Source: Cercozoa sp. M6MM
Taxonomy: Eukaryota; Endomyxa: Ascetosporea
DNA length: 64,000 nt
NCBI GenBank assembly: GCA_040357565.1
Contig: JBDODJ010000031.1
Direction: 5' to 3' (one strand)
The position numbers were made by a program, and so were the translations under genes. Below the pieces are notes generated by a model. It was not told the DNA's origin. It worked only from the letters and a program-made list of their open reading frames with translations, and made no database searches. Shown here piece after piece: positions 52,490-63,612 of the stretch; position 1 is the stretch's first letter; the number at the start of each line of letters is the position of its first letter.

Positions 52490-55400
52490 ATGCAGGGCAA
52501 ATGAACAGGTACCACCGTTGCCATAGATGCTGAGTCTCAGCACGAGACGCAGCTGACAGTGGCGCAGGTCGTCCTCCTGGCCAAACGGCAAGGCAAAGTC
52601 ACTGCAACAAAAAGGGAAAGGGGTATCAGTGCATCTTAGGGGTATCAATGTGCCTCAGGGGAGGGAGGGGTAAGATAGGTAACCCTGCAATAGCCTGTCG
52701 GTCTAGAAGGTTCGCTTGCAGTGTCATGCCCGACGGGTGCACAACGATGGCCACAAACCGCGCGAAAACAGGTGTTTCCATCACCCGCCATTCACCTACT
52801 CCCCGCACAAAAAGCACACACACACACACACACACAAACATATACAAGCATAACAAGCATAAGCAGGTTCAATGCACCAGTTGTGTCGACGTCGTTGATG
52901 ACAACGTGTGCCTGTGCGAGACGGTTCAGCGTGGCGCACACTGCCGGCACCAGGTGGGCCAGTCGGTCGGCAGGCCGCGTGACACCCAGGTGCATGTGCG
53001 CCAGCTGCGACGGCGGCACGCGTACCTCGGTGACGGCCAGCACGTCCGACAGCAGCACGGTGTGCCAGGTATCGTGCGACTCCTGCAGTGCTTGCAGCAC
53101 GCACCATCGCAGCACGTGCAAGGCGTGACTCAAACCGCCCGAGACAGGCGCAGCAGCCGGAGAAGAGACAGCAGCAGGGACAGAGCCGCCGTCTTCGGCC
53201 TCATTAAGCGACCGACTGGGCGCTTCCTCGAAGCTGTCGCTGTTCTCGCGCGTTAACGAGATGGCTGGAGGGACGGCCCTACCGTAGGCGCTGGTGCCGT
53301 GCGTGCCCACCGATCGCAGCAGCAGTGCGTCACACGGCAGCGGCATCTCCACCGGCAGGGCACCGTCGTCGTCGGCCACTGCACGCACGTGGCGACGCAG
53401 CTCACTGTCACTGTTGTCAGTGATCTCGCCAGTGAGTTCGTCAGTGATACCATAATCAAGACCGTCAGTGATACTGTCAATGATATTGTCGGCGGTACCG
53501 TCGACGGTACCATCAGCGACACCGTCAGTGACATGGTCAGTGACTCCGTCGGACAGCAGCTCCGCAAAGTCGCCGCTGACACTGCCCACGCGAGGCAGCA
53601 CCTCGGCACGCGACAAATCGTTGAACGACAGAGTGTCGTCCATGCCATCCACGTTGGCGGCTTCCTTGGTATCGTCATGGCATGTCCCCTTGTCAGCAGT
53701 CTCCTTGAGTCGTTCCTTGTCAACAGTCTCCGTCATGCCGTCCCTGTCGCTGCCCTTGTCTGTGTCACCATCGCCACTGGCAGTGGTGCGAGTGACTGTT
53801 CCCAGTGTGCACGCTATATCGGGTCGATCGCGCAGACATGCGAACACAAAGGCGGCCCGAGAGCGCCGGCACTGCTGTCGCAAGTCGCTCACCACTACAG
53901 ACACATGGCATTTCTCATGTCTCACGAACACACCTATGGTGAGTGCGGCACATGTACCCTTGTTCAGGCGGATTTGCAATTGCCGCGCAGGCGAAGACGA
54001 CGTCGGCGAACCCGGTCCCGGCGTGTGCCACTGTAGACAATAGCCCAGGATGGTGTCCTCATCCACCACGTGCACATGCACCTGCCATACAATGTGTCCG
54101 AACACACAACACACAAAGACATAGGAGGGGTGAATGTCCTCTATCTACCTCAGGCACAAGACGAAGGTCGCGATGCAGCAGTAGCGTAACGTGTCGCTCC
54201 TTGTTGCTCAGGAGCCAGGCTGCATCGGTCTCGTTGGCCTCTCCACTTGTGTGCCTATCGATAGTGCTGTCGCCCAAGACACCACCTTCAACGCTCTCCT
54301 CGCTGTCGTCGCTGTCGTCCTCGAAGTCTTCTGAGTCGCACTCGTTTTCGTTCGAGTCGTCGGCGTAGAACTCTTCCTCCTCGAGGTCAGAGTCGCTCTT
54401 TATATCGGCGGGCACCAGCGCAGAAGCACGTCTGCCTGTGCACACAAATATATATATATATATATATATAATATATAACAGGCTGAAGAGATACCTGTCG
54501 ATGTACGCGACACACGAAGTGACACGTGCGGCATGCGCGTCCACAGTGCCTGCGTGTGCTGCGACCATAGAGTCCAAAACGGCACATGCGCCTGCGTCGT
54601 GTCCGGCGTCATATCAGGCGCGAACAGGTCCTGCATGCACAGTGACATCTGCGCCGTGCCCGGTGCGAGGATTTGCCATGCTGCGTCTGCATGTTGATGC
54701 ACGTGTGATACATATGTTATACGCCGAGGGATGCATTAGCACAAGTACCCACAGATGAGTCCTGTAGCACTGGCGTCGGTGCGTCGGCTGTGGCTTCACT
54801 TAGGCAGAACTGTCGCACGTGCCACTTGGCATAGTCGCGTGCAGCCACGGTTCTGGCCTCCTCGGGTAGAGTGCTCGTCGTGGCAGTAGGTCCGGCATCA
54901 GTAGCAGCAGCAGTAGCAGTAGCAGATCCGGCAGCGATCGAGTGTTGACGAGTCAGCGATACTATCAAACGGCTGCTCTTCTGCTGCCGCAGTGCAGGTT
55001 GCTTCCTGGGTGGACGAGCGTGCAGCCAGATGACACGGAAGGCGGCCCAGGCACTACACGCGTGCAGTAAACGCATTCGCCACTGCTTGCACTGCTTGCT
55101 CAACAGGTGCTGCACGTGCCCGCGCTGTTCCACTGTGTGCGCATGCGCGGGAGGTAACAAGGTCACTGTGAGGGACAGTCAGGGTACAGAAGGACACTAC
55201 AGGACAGGGCCGACAGCGTGCACAGACGAAACTCGACGCGCAATTCGGTATCACTGAGTGTCATCAGCACAAACATCGGCACGTGTTCCATCTCGCACAA
55301 CAGCACTCGCTCGAGGGTCTGTCAAGCGCACAAACACTGCACATGCACTACAGGCTTACTGTTTCTTTGTTACCGAGGCAGACACGTCCTCCGAGCGATG

Positions 55401-56422
55401 CAGTGTCGTAAAGTCGCCCAGTGACGCCGACACTGACGCGAAGAAACCCAGTGAAAACCTGCGGAGCGCCTTTTTCTCCTCGTCTAAGAGTGCGCACATC
55501 AAGAGCATACACAGATACCCCGTAGATCTGTGTTTGCGAGGTGTACCACTGGAAAGTGGCACGAGGCAAGACACTGCCATCGTTGACAGCAGCGAGCGCA
55601 CTTGCGCACACGCCATAGGAGAAGCACAGGTCGACAGTGGCAAGGTGCTGCGTCAGGAGAGAGTGTATGGAGGCCGCGGTGGGTGCAGGGAAGAGATACC
55701 ACATAGAGGGCAGTGCCTGCACTGCACGCCCGGTGAGGACGCCCTTGGCCACGTCGCGGAACGAAGGTCGGCGCGATCGCGAACGGCCCGACGCTTCCGG
55801 TGACCGCAGAAGATCGACGGTGACGGTGCATACGATGCGAAGAATGCGTGCGCACACTTTAGCGACACCAATGGTCGCACCCGACACCGAGGTAGGCAGG
55901 GCGGAAACAGACTCCTGTTCCAGGTCACTCACAGTGTCGGCGGCATCAGCACTCACAGCGTCTGTGCTTACAGTGCTGGCACCATTAGCACATGGTGTCG
56001 TCATCGACACGCGCAGTTGAAATACACGTGACAGACACGTGCGTCGCAGCGTGAGCCACAGCAGGACGGGGGTTTCGTCGTCGCTGGACGCGGTCACCAA
56101 GGCCACGTGCCAGATGACGGTGCGATCACACGCCGACCGCACGTCGTGCAGACTGCTGGCACGATGCATGGCACCGTGGAGTGCGGCACCGATGGTGTCG
56201 TTCACCTCGTGGTCTTCTTCCTCTTCTTCGTCCTGCGAGGAACACTCGGCCAGAATGGCGTGACTGAACTCTTGCGGCCTATCCTGCGTCAGTTCTCGCA
56301 CAATGGCACGCCACAACTCACGGAACACGCGGTCGTTGAACTCTGCTTCCACGCGCGTCGTATTCTATACAGACAGGGTCAGCAGGCAGGGAGAGAAACG
56401 TGTGTGTGCATGTATGTGTGTG

Positions 56423-56468
<46 letters not shown>

Positions 56469-56568
56469 NNNNNNNNNNNNNNNNNNNNNNNNNNNNNNNN
56501 NNNNNNNNNNNNNNNNNNNNNNNNNNNNNNNNNNNNNNNNNNNNNNNNNNNNNNNNNNNNNNNNNNNN

Positions 56569-56614
<46 letters not shown>

Positions 56615-57989
56615 TACACTGAGGTACTGCGGTCGGAATTCAATGACAGCAATGTCGCGTTTGAGCCACTGTTCATCCGCTGTCTCTGTGGGTGTGGGTG
56701 ACTAGAGAGACCACCAAGATACGTACGAAGCCACAAGTACCTTCACGCGGCCGCATCATCAAATCGGCGAAGCGTTTGAGAAAGTGGCGCTGCACAGCGC
56801 TCTTTCGTTCGTTCGACAGTGACGACGATTCCTGTACGCAGAGATACATGAACCCTAATCAAGTGGAACAGGTCAAGGAGTATCTTATGTGCACCTGCGA
56901 GAAGAGCGTACGGATGCCCGAGAGAAAGAAAGCCGCGCGTGACAGTGGTGCAAACAAGAGACGCAAATTCTGCGACTCGTTTGGGTTCCACAGGCATTGC
57001 TGGACGGCGTCTTGGTGCTGTGGAAGGGAGTGACAACGAAAGGGTGGAAGATGAGAGAGGTGGGACAAGGTACCACAACAGAGGCCGCCACGTGAAGCAG
57101 GTGCACAAAGTTCTGCGACACCTGAAACGACGCGCTGTGGTCAAGTAGGTGCGCACCCTCCTCTAAGGTGCCTTTGGCCAGGTGCCTAAGTGCTACACGT
57201 GCACACATATTGACAATTGTCTTTCTCACCTGATTCACATGGTAGGATTGCAGTATACGTCGTTCTCCCATGCGAGCCACGCGTCGCGACAGTTTCGTCA
57301 AGAACTTGCCTGCCGAGTAGACCCCACTGGATAGAGACAAAAAAGTGGTATCGCTCACAGAGGAATCGCAGATACGGAAGAGAGAGGCTGACGACTTAGA
57401 CAGCAAGGCGACGAGGGACACGAAGCACGTGGTCTCATGTGCGACTGCGCGGTACTCCAGCGTCACTCCTTGCAGTGGCAGCAGCACCGAGATCTGTATC
57501 ATTAGATGAAGGTAAGTGCAGCAGGTTAGAAAGGGCAGAAGGCGTACACAATGCATGGCGTCTTCCTGTTTGCGTACGGTACTCCGACAGAAGCGGAACG
57601 CTTGGGCAACGCGCTGGAACAGGAGGTCTTGCAGACCGCTGAATCCTTCCTGTTCGCAGCACAGCGTTTACCTCACCTACCCTCCAGAAAAGGCAGCCTA
57701 TGTACCCTGGGTAGCTGTAGGCGGTACTGCTGCAGCACGACCGTGCTCTCGTTTGTGTAGCTGCGAAAGTTGGCGGCGTACTCGGGCGGCCACAGAGGCC
57801 GCGAGTAGCTGCAGAAACACAAGCCTTATCCGGGTCTTTTAATTCTGTTAAGGGAGTGATATACAAATCTCGGTCACGCCAGTGGTCACCGCGGTCGCAC
57901 ATGTTCATCATGAGAGCGCTCATGTTGTCGGCTATGTCGTTCCTGTCACACACACGCGTAACCTTACCCCTTCCCCCTGCGTAGCGCAC

Positions 57990-58037
<48 letters not shown>

Positions 58038-58047
58038 NNNNNNNNNN

Positions 58048-58096
<49 letters not shown>

Positions 58097-59524
58097 TGTG
58101 TACATGTACTGCGTGGCACGCACGTGCGACCGGAGTGCGCAGGCGTCGATGAGCATGCCTCGTGTGAGCGATGCGAACGGCGTCCACTGGCGACGGTGCG
58201 ACAGCGGAGTGGAAGCGACCACGTGGCACACTGTGTCATCTTCGGTGAGACACGTGGCCACATTGTACGTGTCACTGTCCTCGCGAATGTCTCTGCAACG
58301 AAACCTAGTACGAAGGAGAAGAACAGAAGTGTGCGCCTACCGAGAGGGCAGCAGCACCAGCACAGGCGCGCTGTGTCTACACATGCCGCGTAGTACTGTG
58401 CGACCGGCGGCGACCATGCCTCGCAGCAAATCAACCGTGCCTTCAGTGGACTCATTTGCCTCTTGACTCGTCTGTCGTCGTCGCCGACGCAGCAAGCACA
58501 GCAGTTCTGCCTTTTTCTCCGCTAACACCTAGAAGGGGAATGAGTTGAAGTAAAGAGTAGGCTAAAGGTTAGGGTAGGCTTAGGGGTAGGGGTAAGTAGG
58601 GTAGAGTAGGGCAGGGCAGGGTAGGGTAGGGTAGGGTAGGGTAGGGTAGGGTAGGGGTAGGGTAGGGTAGGGGTAGGGTAGGGGTATGGGTAAGGCAGGG
58701 AAAAGGGTACGGGTTCCCAGTCGTCGCACTGCACGTCAAAGACCAAAGGAAGTGTCACGACGCCAGCTTCGTGCATCGCCTTGATATGTCTCGTTGCACA
58801 GTAACCCGTGCTGTCACCAGACACGTCTGTGCCGTCGGAATCCTCGCTCGCATAGCACGGCAGCAGCGCCGTCACCGACACAGAAACTTGCGTTGCAGCC
58901 GGCAGAGGCACTCCGTCTGGCAGTTGTTGCAGCCGCAGCACCTTGAGTCTACCCGATACGTGTGACACAAAGCTCCAGATTGCTATGACACAAACGTACA
59001 AGTCACTGATGGCATCGAACATGGTGTCAAAGTGCGACACTGTTTCTTTCTCCGAGTTCTTCTGCAGTCAGTTCGAGGTGAGGAGGGTGGAATCAATAGG
59101 ATACGCAAAGCACAAGAGTAGGTACGTAGAGAAAGTCGGTGCCGCAGGTGGCGTCGAGCACAAAAGCCACGCGGAGCGAGCGAAACAGAAAGGCGAACCG
59201 CGTGTCAGGACCTATCGTGATCTGTCCGTGCGGACACTCGATACTGCTGAGTGCAGAATCGCTCAGTCGGTCCTGTTTCAGAACAGCAGCAACCAGCCGC
59301 ATGCCGTCTTCGTGCTCATCTGTCCCCTGCGATGACGTGCTGCTGCTTATGCGCACCTGGGTTCCTTCCAGTTGTCGCACACGGAATGCAATGCGCTGAG
59401 CAAAGTTCCACTTTGCAAAGTCGTCGCACTACAGAACAGATGAGTGTGTACAGTACAACAGGAGATACAAGCTAAATTGAACATATCAAGGTACAAAGGC
59501 AAAAAGATGTGTCGCCACAGACAT
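44283..59524 (-). CDS. SZT2: SZT2-like protein (KICSTOR complex scaffold)
   Basis: Dozens of minus-strand exons run without a break. The 5' exon may start MSVATHLFAF (ATG 59524). The N-terminal part reads like SZT2: TIGPDTRFAFLFRSLRVAFV then LDAT, SHFDTMFDAISDLYVCV, TQVSVSVTALLP, LRGMVAAGRTVLRGMCRHSA then PVLVLLPSR, and VATCLTEDDTVCHVVAS. This is the vWA-like N-terminal region in the order expected. Further exons are rich in acidic and Ser stretches. The last exons (PDGLNHLISRFVWPMWKSNR, then DIDAKTFEQQRDTLCHGLFH) stop at 44283. SZT2 scaffolds KICSTOR, which places the GATOR1 brake of TORC1 on lysosomes. Middle identity is weaker, so a split into two genes cannot be excluded. Introns carry (GT)n, (CA)n, (TA)n, G-runs, (TAGGG)n and two gaps. 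Confidence 0.6.
45659..45704. repeat. (CA)n microsatellite in SZT2 intron
   Basis: About 20 CA units; (GT)n in the sense of the minus-strand gene, near the donor side of the intron. Confidence 0.92.
47849..47890. repeat. (CA)n microsatellite in SZT2 intron
   Basis: A short imperfect CA tract with ATACAC interruptions; GT-rich in the gene's sense. Confidence 0.85.
48235..48313. repeat. (GT)n microsatellite in SZT2 intron
   Basis: A GT tract with a few A/T interruptions on the plus strand, therefore CA in the sense of the minus-strand gene. Confidence 0.9.
49726..49776. repeat. Compound (CA)n(TA)n tract in SZT2 intron
   Basis: About 10 CA units pass directly into about 15 TA units. Similar TA tracts lie at 51660-51702, 52464-52492 and 54448-54477, all in introns of the same gene. 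Confidence 0.9.
51660..51702. repeat. (AAAT)n / (TA)n tract in SZT2 intron
   Basis: Four to five ATAA/TAAA units run into TA repeats and TGTATATATG. Confidence 0.85.
53398..53575 (-). repeat. Degenerate coding repeat (T/A-D-G-x motif) in SZT2-like gene
   Basis: Near-repeats of GTCAGTGA, GTCGGCGG and GACGGTACC type code, on the minus strand, for TDHVTDGVADGTVDGTADN followed by SITDGLDYGITDELTGEITD. The unit is about four to five residues, alternating Asp, Gly and hydrophobic positions. Acidic and probably disordered. Confidence 0.75.
56399..56613. repeat. (GT)n tract with 100-N gap in SZT2 intron
   Basis: GT repeats on both sides of a 100-N placeholder (56469-56568). CA in the gene's sense. 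The true length is unknown. Confidence 0.95.
56469..56568. other. Assembly gap (100 N)
   Basis: Placeholder inside a (GT)n tract. Confidence 0.99.
57990..58094. repeat. (GT)n tract with 10-N gap in SZT2 intron
   Basis: GT repeats flank N at 58038-58047. CA in the gene's sense. Confidence 0.95.
58555..58690. repeat. Telomere-like (TAGGG)n tract in SZT2 intron
   Basis: About twenty GGGTA/GGGGTA units in near-perfect array, starting with decayed copies (GGGTAGGCTTAGGGG). On the minus strand it reads TACCC. It resembles an interstitial telomeric repeat or an expanded C-rich polypyrimidine tract. Confidence 0.85.
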
Positions 59525-59908
59525 TCTTGGCGTCAAACGCCAATTAAGGCGACTTTCCTGCGCCCAATACTCTTGGGGTCACTATAGCGCACAGCAGATT
59601 GCCACAACAACGGCGATAGCAAGTCAACAGTGCGCCCTTAAGAAACATTGGAGTCGTGCTCGTGCAGTTTGTTCAAGAAGAGGTCGTGTTAATTGTACAG
59701 AAAGAATATCGATGCACAAATCATACACAATACTGACATAGGCGACTATACAGCGTTTTAGTCAGCACATAGCCCGATTGATGCAAAGCACGTACGCGTT
59801 GTTCGGCTCATACAAAGCACGCCTCATTTTAATCCTTACGGAGTGACCCCTTCTCTTGGCGGTGGAGGACACGTTCGACCACGCATATGCCCAACACTCT
59901 GCTTGCAG
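59525..59908. other. Intergenic region between SZT2-like and importin-alpha-like genes
   Basis: Divergent genes flank it. I looked for an importin-beta-binding first exon with a basic cluster for the importin-alpha-like gene and found none. Confidence 0.45.
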
Positions 59909-60220
59909 CGCAGGCTACGCGTGCGTCATATCGTGGAAAGCGGGGCCTTGGAGGTGCTCCTTGATTTTGCATCTGCTGTTCAACCTAATGGTACAACTCC
60001 TGTTGCTCAGGCACTATCGAAACTGATGAACGTGCCGAACGAGGCGCTGTTGGAGCAAATCATCTGGGCACTCGGCAACATCGCTGGCGACGTACATCAT
60101 TTACACCTTGTTCTACCGCACTCATACCCCCCCCCCCCCGTTTTTGCAGTGCGCTGAGATGCGAGACATTGTGTTTTCCAACAAGGAGGTACTCGCATAT
60201 GTGCCTATCTTTGTGTTCTG

Positions 60221-60270
<50 letters not shown>

Positions 60271-61350
60271 NNNNNNNNNNTGTGTGTGTGTGTGTATGTA
60301 GGTCGTCGACGGTGTGACTTATGTGCTGGCGCATGCAGACAGCTTTTTGTTCAACACTGTGCGCACCGCGGCATGGTATCCGCGTCGCTGGCCGTCTATA
60401 CTATGGGTCTATATACCCTGTGCTGTTGTGAAGGTGCGCGAGCAACCTGACACGCGCAAAACCGCTGCCGGACCTCCGCCGTTTTGAGTCACTGTTGCGA
60501 CATGTCATTCGAGTGTACTTTGTCTTTCAAACCGGCCTATTGTGTCCCTCCATTTGAGTGAATGCGTACAGGTGGGCGAACTGGCCAGCAGAACGCACGC
60601 ATGGCGCTCGTTCGCGCAGTGACTCCTCGCCCTCTGGTATTCCTTGCTTTCTGCATCTGTGTCTGTATCTGTGTCTGTGTCTGTATCTGTGTCTGTGTCA
60701 ACCTTTCTTTTGCGCCTAGGTCCAGATGCGAGTGCGTCTGCTGATGAGGTGATTTGTTGACCCAGCATACGCCTATCTTTGATGTGGTGGAGTTTTCGTT
60801 TGTTCAGGTTCAAGCCGACTTGTGCTGGACGCTGTCCTACCCTTTGGACGGACCGAACGAGGACATTGACCTCATTCTGCGCTGGGCTTCCGAACTTGGG
60901 TACAGTAACCTATTGTACAGTAACCTCTCGCCTAGCGATTGTGAGCTTGGTATTATAGTAAAATCGTTGGGTGAGGACGTCGAAGTATCTACTTTCGCGA
61001 CAGTACTGGCGTGGGAACTCAGTGGCTCTCAGGCTGGGATTATACTGAAACTTCACGAGATTGTGTGCCTACAACAGGAGCTTTCGGACATAAATTCGAT
61101 ACCCGTCAGTTTCGTCTGTCTCGGGTCGAGATTTGTGGCTTTTGATTTGCACCGGGAAGCGCACTGTCTGTACCGAAAGGGAAAGGCACGTGCTGTGAGG
61201 GTCCGATCGTTGAGTTCTCGGACTGACTGAAAGGCTGGAAATTCGACTACTCGACGTCAAAGTGTTGCTGCGAATCGAAGCGCTCTTGCACGTTGACGCA
61301 GAACGACAACTACCGCTGAAGTTCGCAATCAAACCTCACAAAAATGAGTG
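59909..61350 (+). CDS. Importin-alpha-like ARM-repeat protein, shortened
   Basis: Spliced exons follow importin-alpha ARM repeats: [71 protein letters not shown] then [45 protein letters not shown] then [31 protein letters not shown], and the C-terminal-like [20 protein letters not shown]. The Trp/Asn ladder (WALGN, AW..SN, CWTLS) that binds nuclear localisation signals is partly kept. No importin-beta-binding domain is visible upstream, and the repeats between SGSQ and the C-terminal part are missing compared with the usual ten. The end at 61350 is inferred from the last exon and overlaps the next start codon. It may be a reduced paralogue or decaying copy. Confidence 0.6.
60225..60298 (+). 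repeat. (GT)n tract with 10-N gap in importin-alpha intron
   Basis: GT repeats flank N at 60271-60280, between the exons ending SNKE and starting VVDG. Sense-strand GT. Confidence 0.95.
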
Positions 61351-62776
61351 ACGCACCAATTGTGCTTGACAACGGGAGCGGCTTTATCAAAGCCGGTTTC
61401 GCCGGGGATGACGCACCGCGTGCTGTGTTTCAAGCCGTTGTGGGAAGACCTCGATTCGAGAGTATTGATTGGCGCTTTTCACAGCACCTAGGGTGCGATA
61501 TCCAACTATGACATGTGTGTGAGCAGCTGTCATGGTGGGCGTGCAGGACTCGGACGTGTTCGTCGGTGACGACGCAATCGCTCGTCGTGGATTGCTGCAC
61601 CTTGAGCATGCTACAACGCGCGGATCTGTCAACAACTGGGAAGATCTGGAGCGTCTCTGGCATGCATGCTTCTTTGACGAGCTGCAGTGTGAACCTGAAA
61701 GCCAACCGCTGCTTCTCACCGAGGCAGTTCATGTCGCTGCGCGCGAGAAGGCGCACAAGGCTGAGATAATGTTTGAAAAGTTCAATGTGAGTTATGTATG
61801 CGCTCTGGTTTCGTTTTTTCTTGGTGCAAAACGATGTTACTTTGGTTTTGGTAGGTTCCGGCTCTCAACATCAGCTTGGGGTCAGTGCTATCTCTGTACG
61901 CAAGTGGACGAACAACAGGCCTCGTGTTGGACTGCGGCGACTCGTGCACACAGTGCATTCCTGTGTTTGAAGGTTTCACTGTGCGCACTGGCATCAAGCG
62001 TCTCGACGTGGGTGGACGAGACATCACTCATGCGCTCGCAGCGCTCATTCGAGGTTCTTCACCAACCTCTCCGTTGGGCGCAAGCACAGGCGACATGGAC
62101 ATTGTACGAGAGGCAAAAGAATCCCTCTGCTGTATCGCGAGTCTCCGCCAGATCGCCGGCATGCGCCACACGAAGCGCAAGCGAGCTAGCCCGTCTGTCT
62201 CCGGCGGCAGCTCTCCTATCTCGGGCCACAGGTATTTCTCTCTTTGTCTTGGTGCCTCTCTTCCTCACACAAATTGTGTCCGTGAAAAGTGTGCCCGAGG
62301 GAGTGCCGGGCGCACCGAGCTCGGCGCACTCGGGTACGGCGTCGATCGGCAAGAAGGAGTTTGAGCTGCCAGATGGCTCGCGTCTCACTCTGCGAGATGA
62401 GCGCTGGCGAGCGTGCGAGCTCTTGTTCAACCCGACGCAAGTAGGACAGGATGCCTACGGAGTGAACGATCTGCTGAGCAGTGCACTTTCGGTGTGTCCA
62501 CTCGACGAACGGCGCGAGCTACTCCAGAACGTGATACTCACTGGCGGCACGACCTTGCTCGACGGATTCGCTGAGCGGCTCCACTCCGAGCTGCACACTG
62601 GTCTTGGAGTCTCCCCAGATGCTATCAAGGTCGTCGCGCCACCGGAGCGCAAGTACTCTGTCTGGATCGGAGGCAGCATCCTCGCTTCGCTCAGTAGTTT
62701 CGCAGAACAGTGGTGCTCGCGGGAGGACTGGCAAGAACAAGGCGACAGCGCACTAGCTCGCTCTTCTTTCGTTTAG
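61344..62776 (+). CDS. Actin / actin-related protein (ARP1-like)
   Basis: The start [20 protein letters not shown] (ATG 61344) is the actin phosphate-1 loop. After an intron in the VVGRPR loop comes [20 protein letters not shown], then [39 protein letters not shown] and [17 protein letters not shown] is closer to ARP1 than to actin. [19 protein letters not shown] (phosphate-2), [16 protein letters not shown] (adenosine loop) and [19 protein letters not shown] follow. The end is divergent (LARSSFV-stop at 62776, not KCF or KTF). A Ser-rich insert with the basic cluster [14 protein letters not shown] lies before the [10 protein letters not shown] strand. It may be dynactin ARP1 or a divergent paralogue. 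The intron near 62233 is approximate. Confidence 0.78.
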
Positions 62777-62834
62777 AATTCACCATTAGAAACCCCAGTT
62801 AGTCTGTGTGTCAGTGTGTAAAATAATGATGCTT

Positions 62835-63612
62835 AGCATTTGTTTTTTGTCTGGGAATTTGAGAAATAAATTCGGATATTTGTCTTTTTGTCGAGGAGCT
62901 ATTTTGGCATCGGCTCCGAATACTGCTGTTGCTGTTCGGTATCTTCTGGTGTCGCATTTGGTTTTTAAAGCAAGCTCGCTGTTACCAACGCCGCTCTGTG
63001 TTCCAAGCGTCACTCACCTGCAAGTGCCACTGGCTAGTCTCGCTGCTGGAACGCCTTGTTTAAACGACTTGCCCATATGCTGAAGCGCGTCGTTGGCCCA
63101 GGGAAGCGTATCCAAAACGTGCCACAGCAGAACATGTTTGCATCATCACATTGCTGAGTGGTGTTGCACTGCAACGCGGTTCACTGTCCTACGAAACTCT
63201 GCACGTGCGTCTGAGTTTTTTTGTGCTGTGTCGGTTTCTGTGGTCTGGATTTGCTGTCGTTTTGCGAGAGGGCACCTGCAGCGTGTTTCTGCAGAAATGG
63301 GAGGCAGTGAAGCAGGTACTGGAGGTGCAGTTGAACTCGCCGTTGGCAAGATACTTAATAATGCTAAACTCCATGGCAACCGCCGAGGCCCGTGGTATCT
63401 GCTGCATACCTATGCCAGACCGCAGCCAGTTCTATGAGCTACGGCGACGTCTTCGGTGATACCGGGGCGACACATCACGGTACCGTTCCTTTGTAATGTT
63501 CCCAGATTGTAAGACCTTTTCGTTTACTTCTTTGCATAATTGATCGCTAGTTTAAAGGAGTAATATTTTTGCATAATTACGGCGTAATTACGCTACCCTG
63601 GTTCTCGGGGCA
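62835..63612. mobile_element. Repeat element, copy 2, with right-hand inverted end
   Basis: Blocks at 62843-62930 match 23533-23640, and CTGGTGTCGCATTTGGTTT at 62945 matches 24187. Copy 2 thus joins sequences that are 550 bp apart in copy 1. At 63572-63611 AATTACGGCGTAATTACGC-TACC plus GGTTCTCG is the inverse of the 23353-23392 end. It starts about 60 bp after the actin-like stop codon. Confidence 0.5.
63066..63459 (+). CDS. Possible coding segments inside repeat copy 2
   Basis: Two overlapping plus frames look protein-like. One reads WEAVKQVLEVQLNSPLARYL and stops at 63459. The other reads AGTGGAVELAVGKILNNAK and stops at 63437. An upstream ATG (63080) gives MLKRVVGPGKRIQNVPQQNM. I cannot decide the frame or name a family. 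Confidence 0.25.

Noticed and set aside
58522-58740. Pro/Tyr/Leu repeat protein (PYPTLPYP) resembling a structural protein
   Set aside because: Translation of the (TAGGG)n intron tract of the SZT2-like gene.
63572-63612. Transcription terminator hairpin (AATTACGGCGTAATTACG)
   Set aside because: The palindromic part is matched in inverse orientation at 23353-23392, so it fits a mobile-element end better; intrinsic terminators do not apply to nuclear genes.
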